Under the pieces are notes generated by a model, which did not search any database, was not told the origin of the DNA, and was given only the letters and a program-made list of their open reading frames with translations. From positions 124,001-188,000 of the forward strand of contig NZ_PENS01000002.1 of NCBI RefSeq assembly GCF_003144325.1: 64,000 bases of DNA. Direction: 5' to 3'. Shown in pieces: positions 6,961 through 14,825 of this stretch (positions are counted from its first letter, which is position 1; the number at the start of each line of letters is the position of its first letter). This stretch comes from Proteus terrae (GTDB lineage: Bacteria > Pseudomonadota > Gammaproteobacteria > Enterobacterales > Enterobacteriaceae). Position numbers and translations under genes: made by a program.

Positions 6961-7644
6961 ATGAATCAAATAACTACTTTAGTAAACAGTGGTGAATTAA
7001 CCATGAGTAGTCGTGAAATTGCAGACCTTACAGGCAAGAGACACGACAATGTGATGGCTGATATCCGTAAGATGTTGGTTGAAATTCAATCTCCTGAAAA
7101 GTTAGGAGATTACATAGACACTAAAAATAGAACACAGCAAATGCTTCTGCTTAACAAAGAAGAATGCCTATGTTTGATTTCTGGTTACAGCATCAAGTTA
7201 AGAATGGCAATCATTAAACGCTGGCAAGAACTTGAATCTCAAAAATCCCTCATACCTCAAACGCTGCCAGAAGCTTTACGACTCGCTGCTGACTTGGCAG
7301 AGCAAAAACAAATCGCAGAACAGAAATTAGCAATCGCAGCGCCTAAGGCTGAATTTGTTGATCGCTATGTTCAAGCTACTGGATTACTGGGTTTTAGAGA
7401 GACAAGCAAACTGTTAAAAGTGAAAGAGAACTTCTTTAGAGAGTTTCTACTTTCAAAACGAATTATGTACAAACTGGCTGGTAAATTAACACCTTACTCA
7501 GAACACCTTGAAGCAGGGCGTTTTGATGTAAAAACAGGTGAGAATCAAATCAACGGTCACGCTTACACACAAGTTAAATTCACACCTAAAGGAATTCAGT
7601 GGATCGCTGGGTTGCTGGCTAGAGAGCAATTGGAGGCAGCATGA
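6961..7644 (+). CDS. Rha-family regulator with KilAC domain
   Basis: 227 residues. The N-terminal Rha domain (about 15-85) contains SREIADLTGKRHDNVMADIRKM and the LLNKEECLCLISGYS segment. The C-terminal KilAC-type domain (about 115-225) contains LGFRETSKLLKVKENFFREF and KFTPKGIQWIAGLL. Such proteins act as phage antirepressors or regulators that interfere with host or phage repressors. It lies in the early operon between CII-like and replication genes, and its stop overlaps the HNH start. Confidence 0.88.
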   Translation: MNQITTLVNSGELTMSSREIADLTGKRHDNVMADIRKMLVEIQSPEKLGDYIDTKNRTQQMLLLNKEECLCLISGYSIKLRMAIIKRWQELESQKSLIPQTLPEALRLAADLAEQKQIAEQKLAIAAPKAEFVDRYVQATGLLGFRETSKLLKVKENFFREFLLSKRIMYKLAGKLTPYSEHLEAGRFDVKTGENQINGHAYTQVKFTPKGIQWIAGLLAREQLEAA

Positions 7645-8003
7645 GTAAGGGAATAGGGATAAATAAAAAGGAAATTACTCACGGAAAGTATGGCTGTAAA
7701 TGTGCTTACTGTGGAACACATCTCTCAATCAATGAAATGCATATAGATCATGTTGTACCAAAAAAGTTAGGCGGTAAAAACAATATAAAGAATTTAAACC
7801 CATCCTGTCAGAGCTGTAATTCAACTAAGGGAGCAAAAAGCTTAGAGGATTACAGAATTCACTTAATGATAAAAAAATCTAAGTTCTCCGGTGTTATCAA
7901 CGTCTCACAATGGAGAGACCTTTGTCGATTAGGTGTGTCAATTCAATTACCAAGTCATTCATTTTATTTTGAGGAGATTAATTATGAGCAGAATAGCTAC
8001 TGA
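7641..8003 (+). CDS. HNH endonuclease
   Basis: 120 residues with a complete HNH core: zinc ligands in CAYC (about 22-25) and SCQSCN (about 56-61), and the catalytic motif HIDHVVPKKLGG followed by NLNPSCQSCNSTKG. The start overlaps the antirepressor stop (ATGA) and the end overlaps the O-like start by 20 nt. It could be a homing-type passenger or an early-phase nuclease. The tight coupling favours a stable operon member. Confidence 0.88.
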   Translation: MSKGIGINKKEITHGKYGCKCAYCGTHLSINEMHIDHVVPKKLGGKNNIKNLNPSCQSCNSTKGAKSLEDYRIHLMIKKSKFSGVINVSQWRDLCRLGVSIQLPSHSFYFEEINYEQNSY

Positions 8004-8712
8004 TTGGGCATGGAGCCTAGACTTAAAAGCTCCTCAAAAAATACTGATCTTATCTTTAGCTGATAGAGCTGATGAGTATCACTGCTGTTATCCAAGTATA
8101 CAGCGGTTAGTAAAGGATACAGGTTTAGATAAAAAGACTATTGGTAAATGGATAAACCTAATGATTGAAGATGGTCTGATATCAGATACAGGCGAAAGGA
8201 AAGGGCCAACAAAAAGAGTAAGAGTTCTACGTTTAAACATTGAGCCTGAATGTACCCAAAAACGTGATGATCCCAAAAGTGGGAATGTACCCAAAAACGG
8301 GTCTTTGAATGTACCCAAAAACGGGTCTTTGAATGTACCCAAAAACGGGTCTTTGAATGTACCCAAAAACGGGTCACAGAATCAGTCACTAGAAACAAAC
8401 AATGAACCAAAGAAAAAGGGATTTGATGCGAAGAAGGAATCTATCCCTGATTGGTTGGATCGTGAAATTTGGTTCAACTGGATTGATTACAGGAATGAAA
8501 TTAAAAAACCTATCAAAACTAAAAAGACCTTTGAGTTACAGGTTAAGTTTTTACTGGAATGTCTCGAAGGGGGTTATTCTCCTGAGGAAATAATTAATCA
8601 ATCCATAGCTAATGGCTGGCAAGGGTTGTTCAAACCTAAAAATAACCATCAGGCAATAACATCTCAGCAAGGTAGCTGGAACACGCCGGAGGCATGGAGG
8701 GATTTCATTTGA
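7984..8712 (+). CDS. O-like replication initiator
   Basis: 242 residues from the ATG at 7984, which has a GAGGAG ribosome site. The N-terminal winged-helix domain (about 15-85, CYPSIQRLVKDTGLDKKTIGKWI) binds DNA. A central low-complexity part repeats NVPKNGSL four times because origin iterons lie in the gene. The C-terminal part (about 150-242, WLDREIWFNWIDYRNEIKKP) is likely to contact the loader. This mirrors lambda O, whose iterons lie within its own gene. It should bind the iterons, open the adjacent DNA and recruit the P-like protein with DnaB. Confidence 0.88.
   Translation: MSRIATDWAWSLDLKAPQKILILSLADRADEYHCCYPSIQRLVKDTGLDKKTIGKWINLMIEDGLISDTGERKGPTKRVRVLRLNIEPECTQKRDDPKSGNVPKNGSLNVPKNGSLNVPKNGSLNVPKNGSQNQSLETNNEPKKKGFDAKKESIPDWLDREIWFNWIDYRNEIKKPIKTKKTFELQVKFLLECLEGGYSPEEIINQSIANGWQGLFKPKNNHQAITSQQGSWNTPEAWRDFI
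8270..8374 (+). repeat. phage replication origin iterons
   Basis: GTACCCAAAAACGGGT recurs at exact 24-bp spacing from 8287, 8311, 8335 and 8359, linked by CTTTGAAT. Each copy holds the inverted repeat ACCC-AAAAAC-GGGT. A degenerate fifth member (TCCCAAAAGTGGGA) precedes at about 8272. The structure matches lambda-type ori iterons, which are imperfect inverted repeats around an A-rich centre. This is the likely initiator binding array. Confidence 0.88.
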
Positions 8713-9383
8713 AAACCAATTTAATGGCGGTAATCAATAATCGTGATGCTGGCGCTTTAGCCAGAATGTCACAGGGAGATATCACAAAAAAAGTAGTCAA
8801 TTCAAACGCTGAAAAGATGGTTGATTCACTATTCAAAAGTTTAAAGCAACTCTTTCCTGCGTCAGTTAGTACCGTTTTTAAAAATGCAAATGACGAAATG
8901 GACGCTAAGAGACAATGGATCGCCGCATTTGCTGAAAATGGAATTACTACCAGAGAGCAACTTCAAAACGGCATGCGACATGCTAGAGCAAGTGATAACC
9001 CTTTCTGGCCTGCTGTTGGTCAATTTATCAAGTGGTGCAAGGAAGAAGATTATGTAGCTCTTGGTTTGCCTGACGAGGATCATCTTTACGAACTATATCG
9101 AGAATACTGCAAAATGCGTGGCTGGCGTGAAATGAAATGGCCATCAAACGCTTGCTACTGGATGGTTACCAAAATTTACTCTGAGATGCGAAGTAAAAGT
9201 CTAACGGATAGTGAGGTTAAGAAGCTTTGCGCCAAAGAGTTGCGGAGTATGACAGCAAGAATTAAATCAGGTGAAACTATTCCAGCGCCAGTGCTTCAAG
9301 TCGAACACAAGATCACACCAACAAGTCGTAATAAATCACTGTCAATAATCGCAAGTTTGAAGCAAAAGCACGGCTTCAGATAG
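8709..9383 (+). CDS. P-like helicase loader
   Basis: 224 residues from a TTG start at 8709 that overlaps the O-like stop (TTGA) and has GGAGGG six bases upstream. An ATG at 8694 in frame is only one base from a ribosome site. Matches lambda P in RRQW-like KRQWIAAFAENGITTREQ, GMRHARASDNPFWPAVGQFIKWCKEE, the EYCKMRGW segment, SNACYWMVTKIY and MTARIKSGETIPAP. P captures host DnaB and delivers it to the O-origin complex. Confidence 0.9.
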   Translation: MKTNLMAVINNRDAGALARMSQGDITKKVVNSNAEKMVDSLFKSLKQLFPASVSTVFKNANDEMDAKRQWIAAFAENGITTREQLQNGMRHARASDNPFWPAVGQFIKWCKEEDYVALGLPDEDHLYELYREYCKMRGWREMKWPSNACYWMVTKIYSEMRSKSLTDSEVKKLCAKELRSMTARIKSGETIPAPVLQVEHKITPTSRNKSLSIIASLKQKHGFR

Positions 9384-9400
9384 CCAAAAGGAATTTAAAA

Positions 9401-9631
9401 ATGAGCAAACACAGATTTGGTAAACCATATGTTAGACGTTTACGTCCTGATGATATTCCAGAATCAGAACAAGCTAAGTGGGCTATTAGCTATATAAATC
9501 ATCCACAACACCACTTATCAACGACTAAAGCGTATGCGGTTTGCATGTATGGGTTTAAAGGTGTTTTTCAGGTGTGCCTATGCAAGAGATCATTAATGAA
9601 GTTAGTAAAAATGACATTGAATGATGCTTAA
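9401..9631 (+). CDS. hypothetical early phage protein, 76 aa
   Basis: Basic protein starting MSKHRFGKPYVRRLRPDDIP with an AAAGGAA ribosome site. The C-terminal part contains several Cys (VCMYG, VCLCKRSL). First gene after the P-like loader. I do not recognise the family. Confidence 0.6.
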   Translation: MSKHRFGKPYVRRLRPDDIPESEQAKWAISYINHPQHHLSTTKAYAVCMYGFKGVFQVCLCKRSLMKLVKMTLNDA

Positions 9632-9650
9632 CACGCAAGAGGATTTTTAG

Positions 9651-9884
9651 ATGAAAGGAATATTGTTTCACAAGGATTATCCATATCCAGATATAGACTA
9701 CTGCTACAAAAATTACGATAGATTAATTGATAACCAGCAGTGGATAAATAACCCACTCATAAATATGTCAGAAACCTCTCTTAAAATTAAAGTTACTCCA
9801 CTGAGAAGAAAAATGGATAGATGCTTTCCAAGGGGTAAGGCATACATGCGAGTTAGTATGCGTGAAATTACGGCTGGCAATTAA
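9651..9884 (+). CDS. hypothetical early phage protein, 77 aa
   Basis: Starts MKGILFHKDYPYPDIDYCYK and ends with a basic segment (RRKMDRCFPRGKAYMRVSMREI). AGAGGA ribosome site. Not recognised. Confidence 0.55.
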   Translation: MKGILFHKDYPYPDIDYCYKNYDRLIDNQQWINNPLINMSETSLKIKVTPLRRKMDRCFPRGKAYMRVSMREITAGN

Positions 9885-9896
9885 GCGAGGTGTTGA

Positions 9897-10175
9897 GTGA
9901 TGATTAAATTATTGAGAAAAGGGCTGGATGTTCCAACTGAGTATTTCAACTGGACTGGTGTTAATGGCGGGCGATTATTGCTAGGAAGAACACTACTAGC
10001 CATTCACGGTAAAAAAACAGTGCGAGTATTTCCAATATTCCCATCATTAACTAAAGGCGCTTGCCTTAAATCTGATGGTGTTATCTGTTTTCTGCCACCA
10101 AAAAACAAAGGCGTAATTATTTACAGCGGCATTTTCCAATTAATCAAAGGAGTGCTAACTAATGCAGGGAACTAA
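9897..10175 (+). CDS. hypothetical early phage protein, 92 aa
   Basis: Start is GTG 9897 or ATG 9900, both served by GAGG. Beta-rich, hydrophobic (GRLLLGRTLLAIHGKKTVRVFPIFP). It overlaps the DUF551 gene by 14 nt. Not recognised. Confidence 0.5.
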   Translation: MMIKLLRKGLDVPTEYFNWTGVNGGRLLLGRTLLAIHGKKTVRVFPIFPSLTKGACLKSDGVICFLPPKNKGVIIYSGIFQLIKGVLTNAGN

Positions 10176-10407
10176 TTGGGTTAAGACAAAGGACAAATTA
10201 CCAACCGAAGGCGAGGCGGTAATTGTTATCTATGGCGAACATATCCAGAACATAACATACGAGCTAATTTCATGTGGTGTTGACTGCGAAGAACTTAGAT
10301 GGATACCACACAATAACAGCGACTATGATTCGGCTCCATTGGAAACATTCGACTACTGGATGTACATCAAAGACCTGCCACTCCCACCAATGCCAGAGGG
10401 TGAGTGA
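10162..10407 (+). CDS. DUF551-type protein, 81 aa
   Basis: The pattern NWVKTKDKLPTEGEAVIVIYG at the start and a WIPHN segment followed by DYWMYIKDLPLPP at the end is that of DUF551, a small domain frequent in nin-type regions of enterobacterial phages. Function unknown. AAAGGAG ribosome site; its stop overlaps the next start. Confidence 0.75.
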   Translation: MQGTNWVKTKDKLPTEGEAVIVIYGEHIQNITYELISCGVDCEELRWIPHNNSDYDSAPLETFDYWMYIKDLPLPPMPEGE

Positions 10408-10631
10408 TGGAATCACCACTTGCAAGAATGATTAAGCAACAGTTATTTGACGCCAATGTCGACAGGCTTGTAGCGCTCAATGATGAACAATGGGATTTCA
10501 TACTGAATGACCAAGATGAACGCGCATGGTCTGGCGGTAATTACTACGGTCACGATTATGACGAATGGGAGATTTTAGTTGCCCACAATATCAAATATGT
10601 GAAAACAGGATTACGGGAGCCGTTGTTATGA
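10404..10631 (+). CDS. hypothetical early phage protein, 75 aa
   Basis: Starts MMESPLARMIKQQLFDANVD (GTG 10404 or ATG 10407, coupled to the previous stop). Acidic, aromatic-rich middle (SGGNYYGHDYDEWE). Its stop overlaps the Lar-like start as ATGA. Function unknown. Confidence 0.6.
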   Translation: MMESPLARMIKQQLFDANVDRLVALNDEQWDFILNDQDERAWSGGNYYGHDYDEWEILVAHNIKYVKTGLREPLL

Positions 10632-10786
10632 ACAAACTCAAGAAATGCCCGTTTTGCGGGGGTGAAGCTAAATTAGTTGGTTACTTCCTAATGGAAGCCA
10701 AATGTAGAAAGTGTAGAGCTTCTTTACCGCCAAAGGAAAGAGAAGAGGCTATATATGCATGGAACAGGAGAGCTAACAGTGAGTGA
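10628..10786 (+). CDS. Lar-like restriction-alleviation family protein
   Basis: 52 residues starting MNKLKKCPFCGGEAKLVGYF, with a CPFCGG knuckle, a CRKC pair, and the ending EEAIYAWNRRAN. This is the pattern of the Lar/YdaE group. Rac Lar modulates type I restriction, but most small family members are untested. The start at 10628 overlaps the previous stop, which favours it over an in-frame upstream start. Confidence 0.75.
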   Translation: MNKLKKCPFCGGEAKLVGYFLMEAKCRKCRASLPPKEREEAIYAWNRRANSE

Positions 10787-11048
10787 TGAAACATACAAAT
10801 GGATAGTAGCCACGTTATCAATGATGGGCTACGTGTGGATTGTTACACAAGCGTTTTGCTGGTTCGCAAGTTTGATATTCAGAAAGCTTTTCAAGCGTAA
10901 GTCAAAAGAACGAAAGAAGGCTGCAATAGCTGAATTTTATGAGGCTTATGAGCTTGATAAAATAAATGAAAGTCAAATGGTAAGAGTCACAACAAAACAC
11001 GGACTTGTTATTGTAATTTATCGAGAGCCAAAAGGTGACGATGAATAG
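10779..11048 (+). CDS. membrane protein of the nin region
   Basis: GTG start at 10779 with AGGAG eight bases upstream, giving 89 residues. Residues about 5-36 (KWIVATLSMMGYVWIVTQAFCWFASLIF) form a hydrophobic segment, followed by a basic stretch (RKLFKRKSKERKK) that should stay cytoplasmic, and a soluble tail. Function unknown. Confidence 0.6.
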   Translation: MSDETYKWIVATLSMMGYVWIVTQAFCWFASLIFRKLFKRKSKERKKAAIAEFYEAYELDKINESQMVRVTTKHGLVIVIYREPKGDDE

Positions 11049-11057
11049 GAGGCTAAC

Positions 11058-11501
11058 TTGGAAGCAGATTTTCTCTTCCACGAATCAACCAAAAATACCG
11101 CATGGCAACACCTCAAAGAAGTTCTAGCAACAAACCAACCACACCGAATCATTATCAAGCCTTGGAAAAACAAGCGTTCACTATCTCAGAATGCCACTTT
11201 TCATATGTGGTGCACAGAGATAAGCAAATATCTATGTAAGAACAACGCCAATTACACACCTGAAACCGTTAAGGAGATGCTTAAGCATACATTCCTAGGT
11301 TATGAGGTGGTCGATATGGTTGACGTTACTACACAGCTTACAGAGCGAGTAAGAACACTTCGAAAAACATCAAAACTTGATACAGGTGAAATGTTCCACT
11401 TCATGGAGCAGGTTGAACGCTGGGCGGTAGGTATAAATTGTTTCGTGACGATACCTGATAACAGTGAGTATATGAAATTGAAAAGGGAGCAGGACAAATA
11501 A
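11058..11501 (+). CDS. ninB: NinB recombination protein
   Basis: 147 residues from a TTG start with AGGAGG upstream. Conserved NinB features: FLFHES start, IIIKPWKNKRSLSQNATFHMW, the LKHTFLGYE motif, and the FMEQVERWAVGINCFVTIPDNSEY end. In lambda NinB (Orf) binds single-stranded DNA and helps Red-type recombination, which fits with RecET in this prophage. Confidence 0.92.
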   Translation: MEADFLFHESTKNTAWQHLKEVLATNQPHRIIIKPWKNKRSLSQNATFHMWCTEISKYLCKNNANYTPETVKEMLKHTFLGYEVVDMVDVTTQLTERVRTLRKTSKLDTGEMFHFMEQVERWAVGINCFVTIPDNSEYMKLKREQDK

Positions 11502-11503
11502 TT

Positions 11504-11821
11504 ATGGTTAAGAGAAATAACGCACTAGAGAACATGAAAAAGTGGATGGAAGTCATTCCTCAATGCTTGCAAACAGAAAGCCAGAAAACCTTTGAAGATG
11601 AAGTCGTTAGTCTTGAGTTGGAAATGACTAAAAAGAAGTTTGTGAAAAGAGGTTTTCTACCTCCTGAATTTAAAAGTGAAAGTGAAAAGCGTAGGTGGCT
11701 AGAGGCAGTGGTTGAGCTGGAGCGCCTCGATAAAAAATTGAATCGAGCGCAAAAAGAGGTAGAGCGTTTAGAAGAAAGTCGCCGTGAGCACATTAACCGC
11801 AACAACTTAAACAGGAAGTGA
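11504..11821 (+). CDS. coiled-coil hypothetical phage protein, 105 aa
   Basis: Highly charged; the C-terminal half (LERLDKKLNRAQKEVERLEESRREH) is a coiled coil. Starts MVKRNNALENMKKWMEVIPQ. Sits between NinB and a winged-helix gene, with a 4-nt overlap to the possible GTG start of the latter. Function unknown. Confidence 0.6.
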   Translation: MVKRNNALENMKKWMEVIPQCLQTESQKTFEDEVVSLELEMTKKKFVKRGFLPPEFKSESEKRRWLEAVVELERLDKKLNRAQKEVERLEESRREHINRNNLNRK

Positions 11822-11823
11822 TT

Positions 11824-12255
11824 ATGACTGAAGAACAATACAGGACTTATGCGCGAGTGATAGTGGTTGGTCGTGAATTTATCTCGTTTAATCACAACAC
11901 TATTTCAGCGGTAACAGGTTTAACACCCGCAAGAGTCGGAACGATTCTAAGAAAGTTACTTGCATTCCAGTGTGTAGAGCATGTTGAAACAAAGAGCCGT
12001 AAACGCACTCGCCCAATTAATAACTACGCAGTAACAGATGATGCAATTACTCGACTGAGAAATCAGTTTGAAAAAGAGCGACTGGCTAACCTTCCACTCT
12101 TCCCAAAAGCAAAGAAAGTTGAAGTAAAGAAGCCTAGAAAAGTGCTGGATGATTTTATGTGTGGATTGTCATTTGTTGATAAAGCCAGCGTGTCAGGTAT
12201 GGGTAATCCGATGTTGATGAAGTTTTATTCATTATTGAGTGGGGTGAGAGTGTGA
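11824..12255 (+). CDS. winged-helix DNA-binding phage protein
   Basis: 143 residues from ATG 11824 (AGGAAG upstream; GTG 11818 is an alternative). Residues about 20-70 (FNHNTISAVTGLTPARVGTILRKLLAFQCVE...NNYAVTD) read as a helix-turn-helix plus wing. The basic linker KKVEVKKPRKV follows. Probably a regulator within the nin region. Family not recognised. Confidence 0.6.
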   Translation: MTEEQYRTYARVIVVGREFISFNHNTISAVTGLTPARVGTILRKLLAFQCVEHVETKSRKRTRPINNYAVTDDAITRLRNQFEKERLANLPLFPKAKKVEVKKPRKVLDDFMCGLSFVDKASVSGMGNPMLMKFYSLLSGVRV

Positions 12256-12545
12256 GTTGGAAAAGTCAAATTGAAGGTCTGAATATTGACCAATTAAAAG
12301 ATTTCAGGGAAGTGATAAGCCGAGCTATAACACAGAAACAGCGTGAGAAAATGAGGTTGATATGGCGTGTACGCAATCGCTGGAATACCTTTGGTGACTT
12401 TCGTGAAGATGATTATTTAGGGGCTGTTAACCGCCTTGTAGAAACCGCCAATAAACTCAATGCTGATGGTGATACTTACTCAATGTCAATTTCAATTGAG
12501 CAATGGCCGATTCCTGAGTCTGAATATGAGGATTGGTTTAAATGA
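12252..12545 (+). CDS. hypothetical phage protein, 97 aa
   Basis: GTG start overlapping the previous stop. Helical N-terminus (LKDFREVISRAITQKQREKMRLIW), acidic tail ending EYEDWFK. Coupled at both ends. Not recognised. Confidence 0.55.
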   Translation: MSWKSQIEGLNIDQLKDFREVISRAITQKQREKMRLIWRVRNRWNTFGDFREDDYLGAVNRLVETANKLNADGDTYSMSISIEQWPIPESEYEDWFK

Positions 12546-12685
12546 ACTGCCAGTCATGCAATAGACCACTAACGGATGATGAAATTTACGTGTGTAGCAA
12601 GTGTGCTGATGAATACGCTCATTTGGAAGTGATGGATAAAATCAAAGGAGAGGGAGATGCAGAAGCTAAGGCGACGGCGCTGTAA
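12542..12685 (+). CDS. small zinc-knuckle protein, 47 aa
   Basis: Starts MNCQSCNRPLTDDEIYVCSK and has two CxxC pairs (CQSC and CSKC) 16 residues apart, a classic zinc ribbon. ATGA overlap with the previous gene and 29-nt overlap with NinG. It resembles the tiny Cys-rich Nin proteins of lambdoid phages. Function unknown. Confidence 0.65.
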   Translation: MNCQSCNRPLTDDEIYVCSKCADEYAHLEVMDKIKGEGDAEAKATAL

Positions 12686-13250
12686 AATATGCCGAGAATG
12701 GTTTATTCCAAGGCAGAGTTTTCAAAATTGGTGTAGCCCGGAACATGGATTTGAATTATCCGAGCAACGAAGAAACAAAGATAGAGAAAAAGCATTAGCA
12801 AAACTTAAAAAGGAGAAACAGAAAAAAGAACGAGAAGCAAAAGACAAACTCAAAGCCCGCAAGTTAGCAGTAAAACCCCTCTCATATTTCACCAAACAAG
12901 CACAGGCCGCATTCAACGCATTTATCAGAGAAAGAGACAAAGACGAGCCTTGCATCTCATGTGGGCGTTTTCACGAAGGTCAGTATCACGCAGGACACTA
13001 TCGAACAACCGGTGCTAATCCAGAGCTTAGGTTTGATGAAGATAACTGCCATAAGCAATGCGCCCCGTGTAATAACCATCTATCGGGAAATATCGAAAAC
13101 TACACTCCTCGACTAATAGAAAAAATTGGTCAGGAACGTTTCGATCGATTGATGGGTTCACATGAATTGCCAAAGTGGAAACGCGAGGATTATGAGCGGA
13201 TACGTGATCACTATCGGAAGAAGTTAAAGGAGCTGAAAGATGTGCACTGA
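12657..13250 (+). CDS. ninG: NinG (Rap) recombination nuclease
   Basis: 197 residues. N-terminal Cys cluster (CKICREWF, CSPEH), a long Lys/Glu-rich helix (about 40-75), then the core CISCGRFHEGQYHAGHYRTTGANPEL and NCHKQCAPCNNHLSGN with HNH-like ligands. Lambda NinG/Rap cuts branched recombination intermediates. GGAGAGGGAG ribosome site. It completes the Red/Rap-like recombination set with RecE, RecT and NinB. Confidence 0.93.
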   Translation: MQKLRRRRCKICREWFIPRQSFQNWCSPEHGFELSEQRRNKDREKALAKLKKEKQKKEREAKDKLKARKLAVKPLSYFTKQAQAAFNAFIRERDKDEPCISCGRFHEGQYHAGHYRTTGANPELRFDEDNCHKQCAPCNNHLSGNIENYTPRLIEKIGQERFDRLMGSHELPKWKREDYERIRDHYRKKLKELKDVH

Positions 13251-13431
13251 CTTAATCGCAGCTATTGAAGAAGCAAGATATTTAAAATCCAAATCAGGCG
13301 GTCGAGTTAACTTCTGTGTAATGCAGATTATGGACTATATGGAAGTGGCCAGTGGGTTAATGGATGGTGTCAGGGTTTTATATACAACCGCGAATGATGA
13401 TTATCACACAGTATTACCGGAGGCGAGATGA
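13240..13431 (+). CDS. hypothetical phage protein, 63 aa
   Basis: Starts MCTDLIAAIEEARYLKSKSG with AAGGAG upstream inside the ninG end; overlaps Q by 4 nt. Helical N-terminus. The gene is wedged and coupled between NinG and Q. Function unknown. Confidence 0.55.
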   Translation: MCTDLIAAIEEARYLKSKSGGRVNFCVMQIMDYMEVASGLMDGVRVLYTTANDDYHTVLPEAR

Positions 13432-14267
13432 GACTTGCAGATTTACCAAAATATTTTTCACCGAAAAGCATTATGTTTAGTGATTCTCCATCTGCAACAG
13501 CGACTGATAATCTAACAATCACTGATGTAATGGCCTCGCTTGGTTTGGCGACCTCTAAAGCGAGAATGGGGATTGAGTTGTTTTTGGCTAAACAAGGGAT
13601 CAATCAACCAACTGAAGCAGTGGAGAGCATTCATCAATATGCAATAACTCAGGCTCACAAATATAGTGCTATTGGAAAACTTAGTGAGAATGATAGAGGA
13701 ACACTTCTGCAAATACTCGCAAATTATGCATTTCAGGATTATGCAAGAAGCGCAGCCAGTAAAAAGGCATGCCCTGATTGTGACGGCGGGTTTATTGAGG
13801 TAGAGGTATTTACCACTAAACAGCACACTCACTTTGCAGCTAAAGAGATTATTAAATTCAGCAAGAAAAGGGGAGTTAAAATAACTCCATCTGACTATTC
13901 AAAATACAGGGAGGTTAGAGAAAAAACTAAGGTGATCTGCAAGACCTGTAATGGGAAAGGTGAAGTGAGTCATTCGTGCCGATGTAATGGCAGAGGTGAA
14001 ACTTTGGATAAGGTGGAAACGAAAAAACAAGGAATTCCAGTTTTTAAAACTTGCCCTAAGTGTTCAGGTCGTGGCTACTCAAGATTGCCGGCAGAAGATG
14101 TTAGGCGAGAGATATGCTCACAATTGTTTGCACTGCCAGAAACAACCTGGCGTAGAAACTTTAAACCATTCTACGAGATGTTGATTCAGGAATGCTTTAA
14201 GGAAGAGGCTAATGCAGAAAAAGTTCTGCAAAATGTAACAAAAAGAGAAAATGAATACATAAATTAG
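13428..14267 (+). CDS. Q: late antitermination protein Q
   Basis: 279 residues of the Q type that carries a DnaJ-like zinc domain: CPDCDGG (about 115-121), CKTCNGKG, CRCNGRG and CPKCSGRG motifs. N- and C-terminal helical parts include YAFQDYAR and PETTWRRNFKPFYEMLI. Q binds near the late promoter and modifies RNA polymerase to read through the downstream terminator into lysis and head genes. Its place just before the late promoter region fits. Confidence 0.9.
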   Translation: MRLADLPKYFSPKSIMFSDSPSATATDNLTITDVMASLGLATSKARMGIELFLAKQGINQPTEAVESIHQYAITQAHKYSAIGKLSENDRGTLLQILANYAFQDYARSAASKKACPDCDGGFIEVEVFTTKQHTHFAAKEIIKFSKKRGVKITPSDYSKYREVREKTKVICKTCNGKGEVSHSCRCNGRGETLDKVETKKQGIPVFKTCPKCSGRGYSRLPAEDVRREICSQLFALPETTWRRNFKPFYEMLIQECFKEEANAEKVLQNVTKRENEYIN

Positions 14268-14363
14268 CTTGTAAATAGAAATAAGTTGATCTTTTGGCGG
14301 AGATGGGCTATCGTGATTCTAACGATGGGTTATTGCCATTTCGTTAACGTTAAAAGAATTCAA

Positions 14364-14385
14364 GACCTCGCTTCGGCGGGGTTTA
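14364..14385 (+). terminator. terminator after Q
   Basis: CCTCGC-TTCG-GCGGGG hairpin with a UUCG tetraloop and a short T stretch. It probably ends the rightward early transcript. Confidence 0.5.
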
Positions 14386-14463
14386 AAGTTTACGAGACTT
14401 GAGGTTTGTGTTTATTCCTCCAGTATCGTTATAGTTGTCTTAAGCAAGTACGGTCGCGGGGTA

Positions 14464-14543
14464 TTGACATCTCCGATCTGAGTGTTATCCCCTGCAAGGG
14501 ATTATGCTTAATGAAATCCTCACTTCGGTGGGGTTTTTTGTTA
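14464..14543 (+). promoter_or_regulatory. candidate late promoter PR' with early terminator tR'
   Basis: A consensus TTGACA at 14464-14469 has a weak -10 (TATCCC) 16 bp on. About 25 nt later comes CCTCAC-TTCG-GTGGGG followed by six Ts (14518-14539). A promoter with a terminator immediately downstream is what Q antiterminators act on. The weak -10 makes the promoter call tentative; the terminator is clear. Confidence 0.55.
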
Positions 14544-14555
14544 TCTGGAGTTTAT

Positions 14556-14600
14556 ATGTATGACGAATACGATGCTTTCGACGAGCATCCTGATTTTTAA
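14556..14600 (+). CDS. possible 14-residue acidic peptide
   Basis: MYDEYDAFDEHPDF is preceded by a GGAG ribosome site right after the tR' hairpin, so it would be the first translated frame of the late leader. It may be a chance frame. Confidence 0.3.
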   Translation: MYDEYDAFDEHPDF

Positions 14601-14623
14601 TTCCCCCGAATTCGAGGGAATAA
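14601..14623. promoter_or_regulatory. near-palindrome in the late leader
   Basis: ATTCCC and GGGAAT arms flank a CGAATTCG core with one mismatched pair. It would form a stable RNA hairpin in the late transcript. Role unknown. Confidence 0.35.
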
Positions 14624-14701
14624 GTTATTGATATTGTTCCAGAGTGCTTATTTGCATTGTGGTAATCCAACCATCCGGAATTACCGGATAGTTCACATTC
14701 A

Positions 14702-14727
14702 GAAGATCGCTTAGGCGGTCTTTTTTC
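14702..14727 (+). terminator. second terminator in the late leader
   Basis: GATCGC-TTAG-GCGGTC stem followed by TTTTTT. Together with the 14518 hairpin this makes two stops that Q-modified polymerase must pass before the holin gene. Confidence 0.7.
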
Positions 14728-14825
14728 GTATATGCCGACCACAGAATCAATCACAACACCTCACATTCACACAAGAGCTGTGAGTCGGTGTTCTATTAAC
14801 TAATTCCTCCAAATAGGGGGTGAGT

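Noticed and set aside
8088-8410. Long antisense frames with GTFKDPFL/RFWVHSKT peptide repeats
   Set aside because: They arise from the 24-bp origin iterons read on the other strand and have no ribosome sites.
14485-14754. 89-codon minus-strand frame in the late leader
   Set aside because: It spans two plus-strand terminators and has no ribosome site or recognisable domain.
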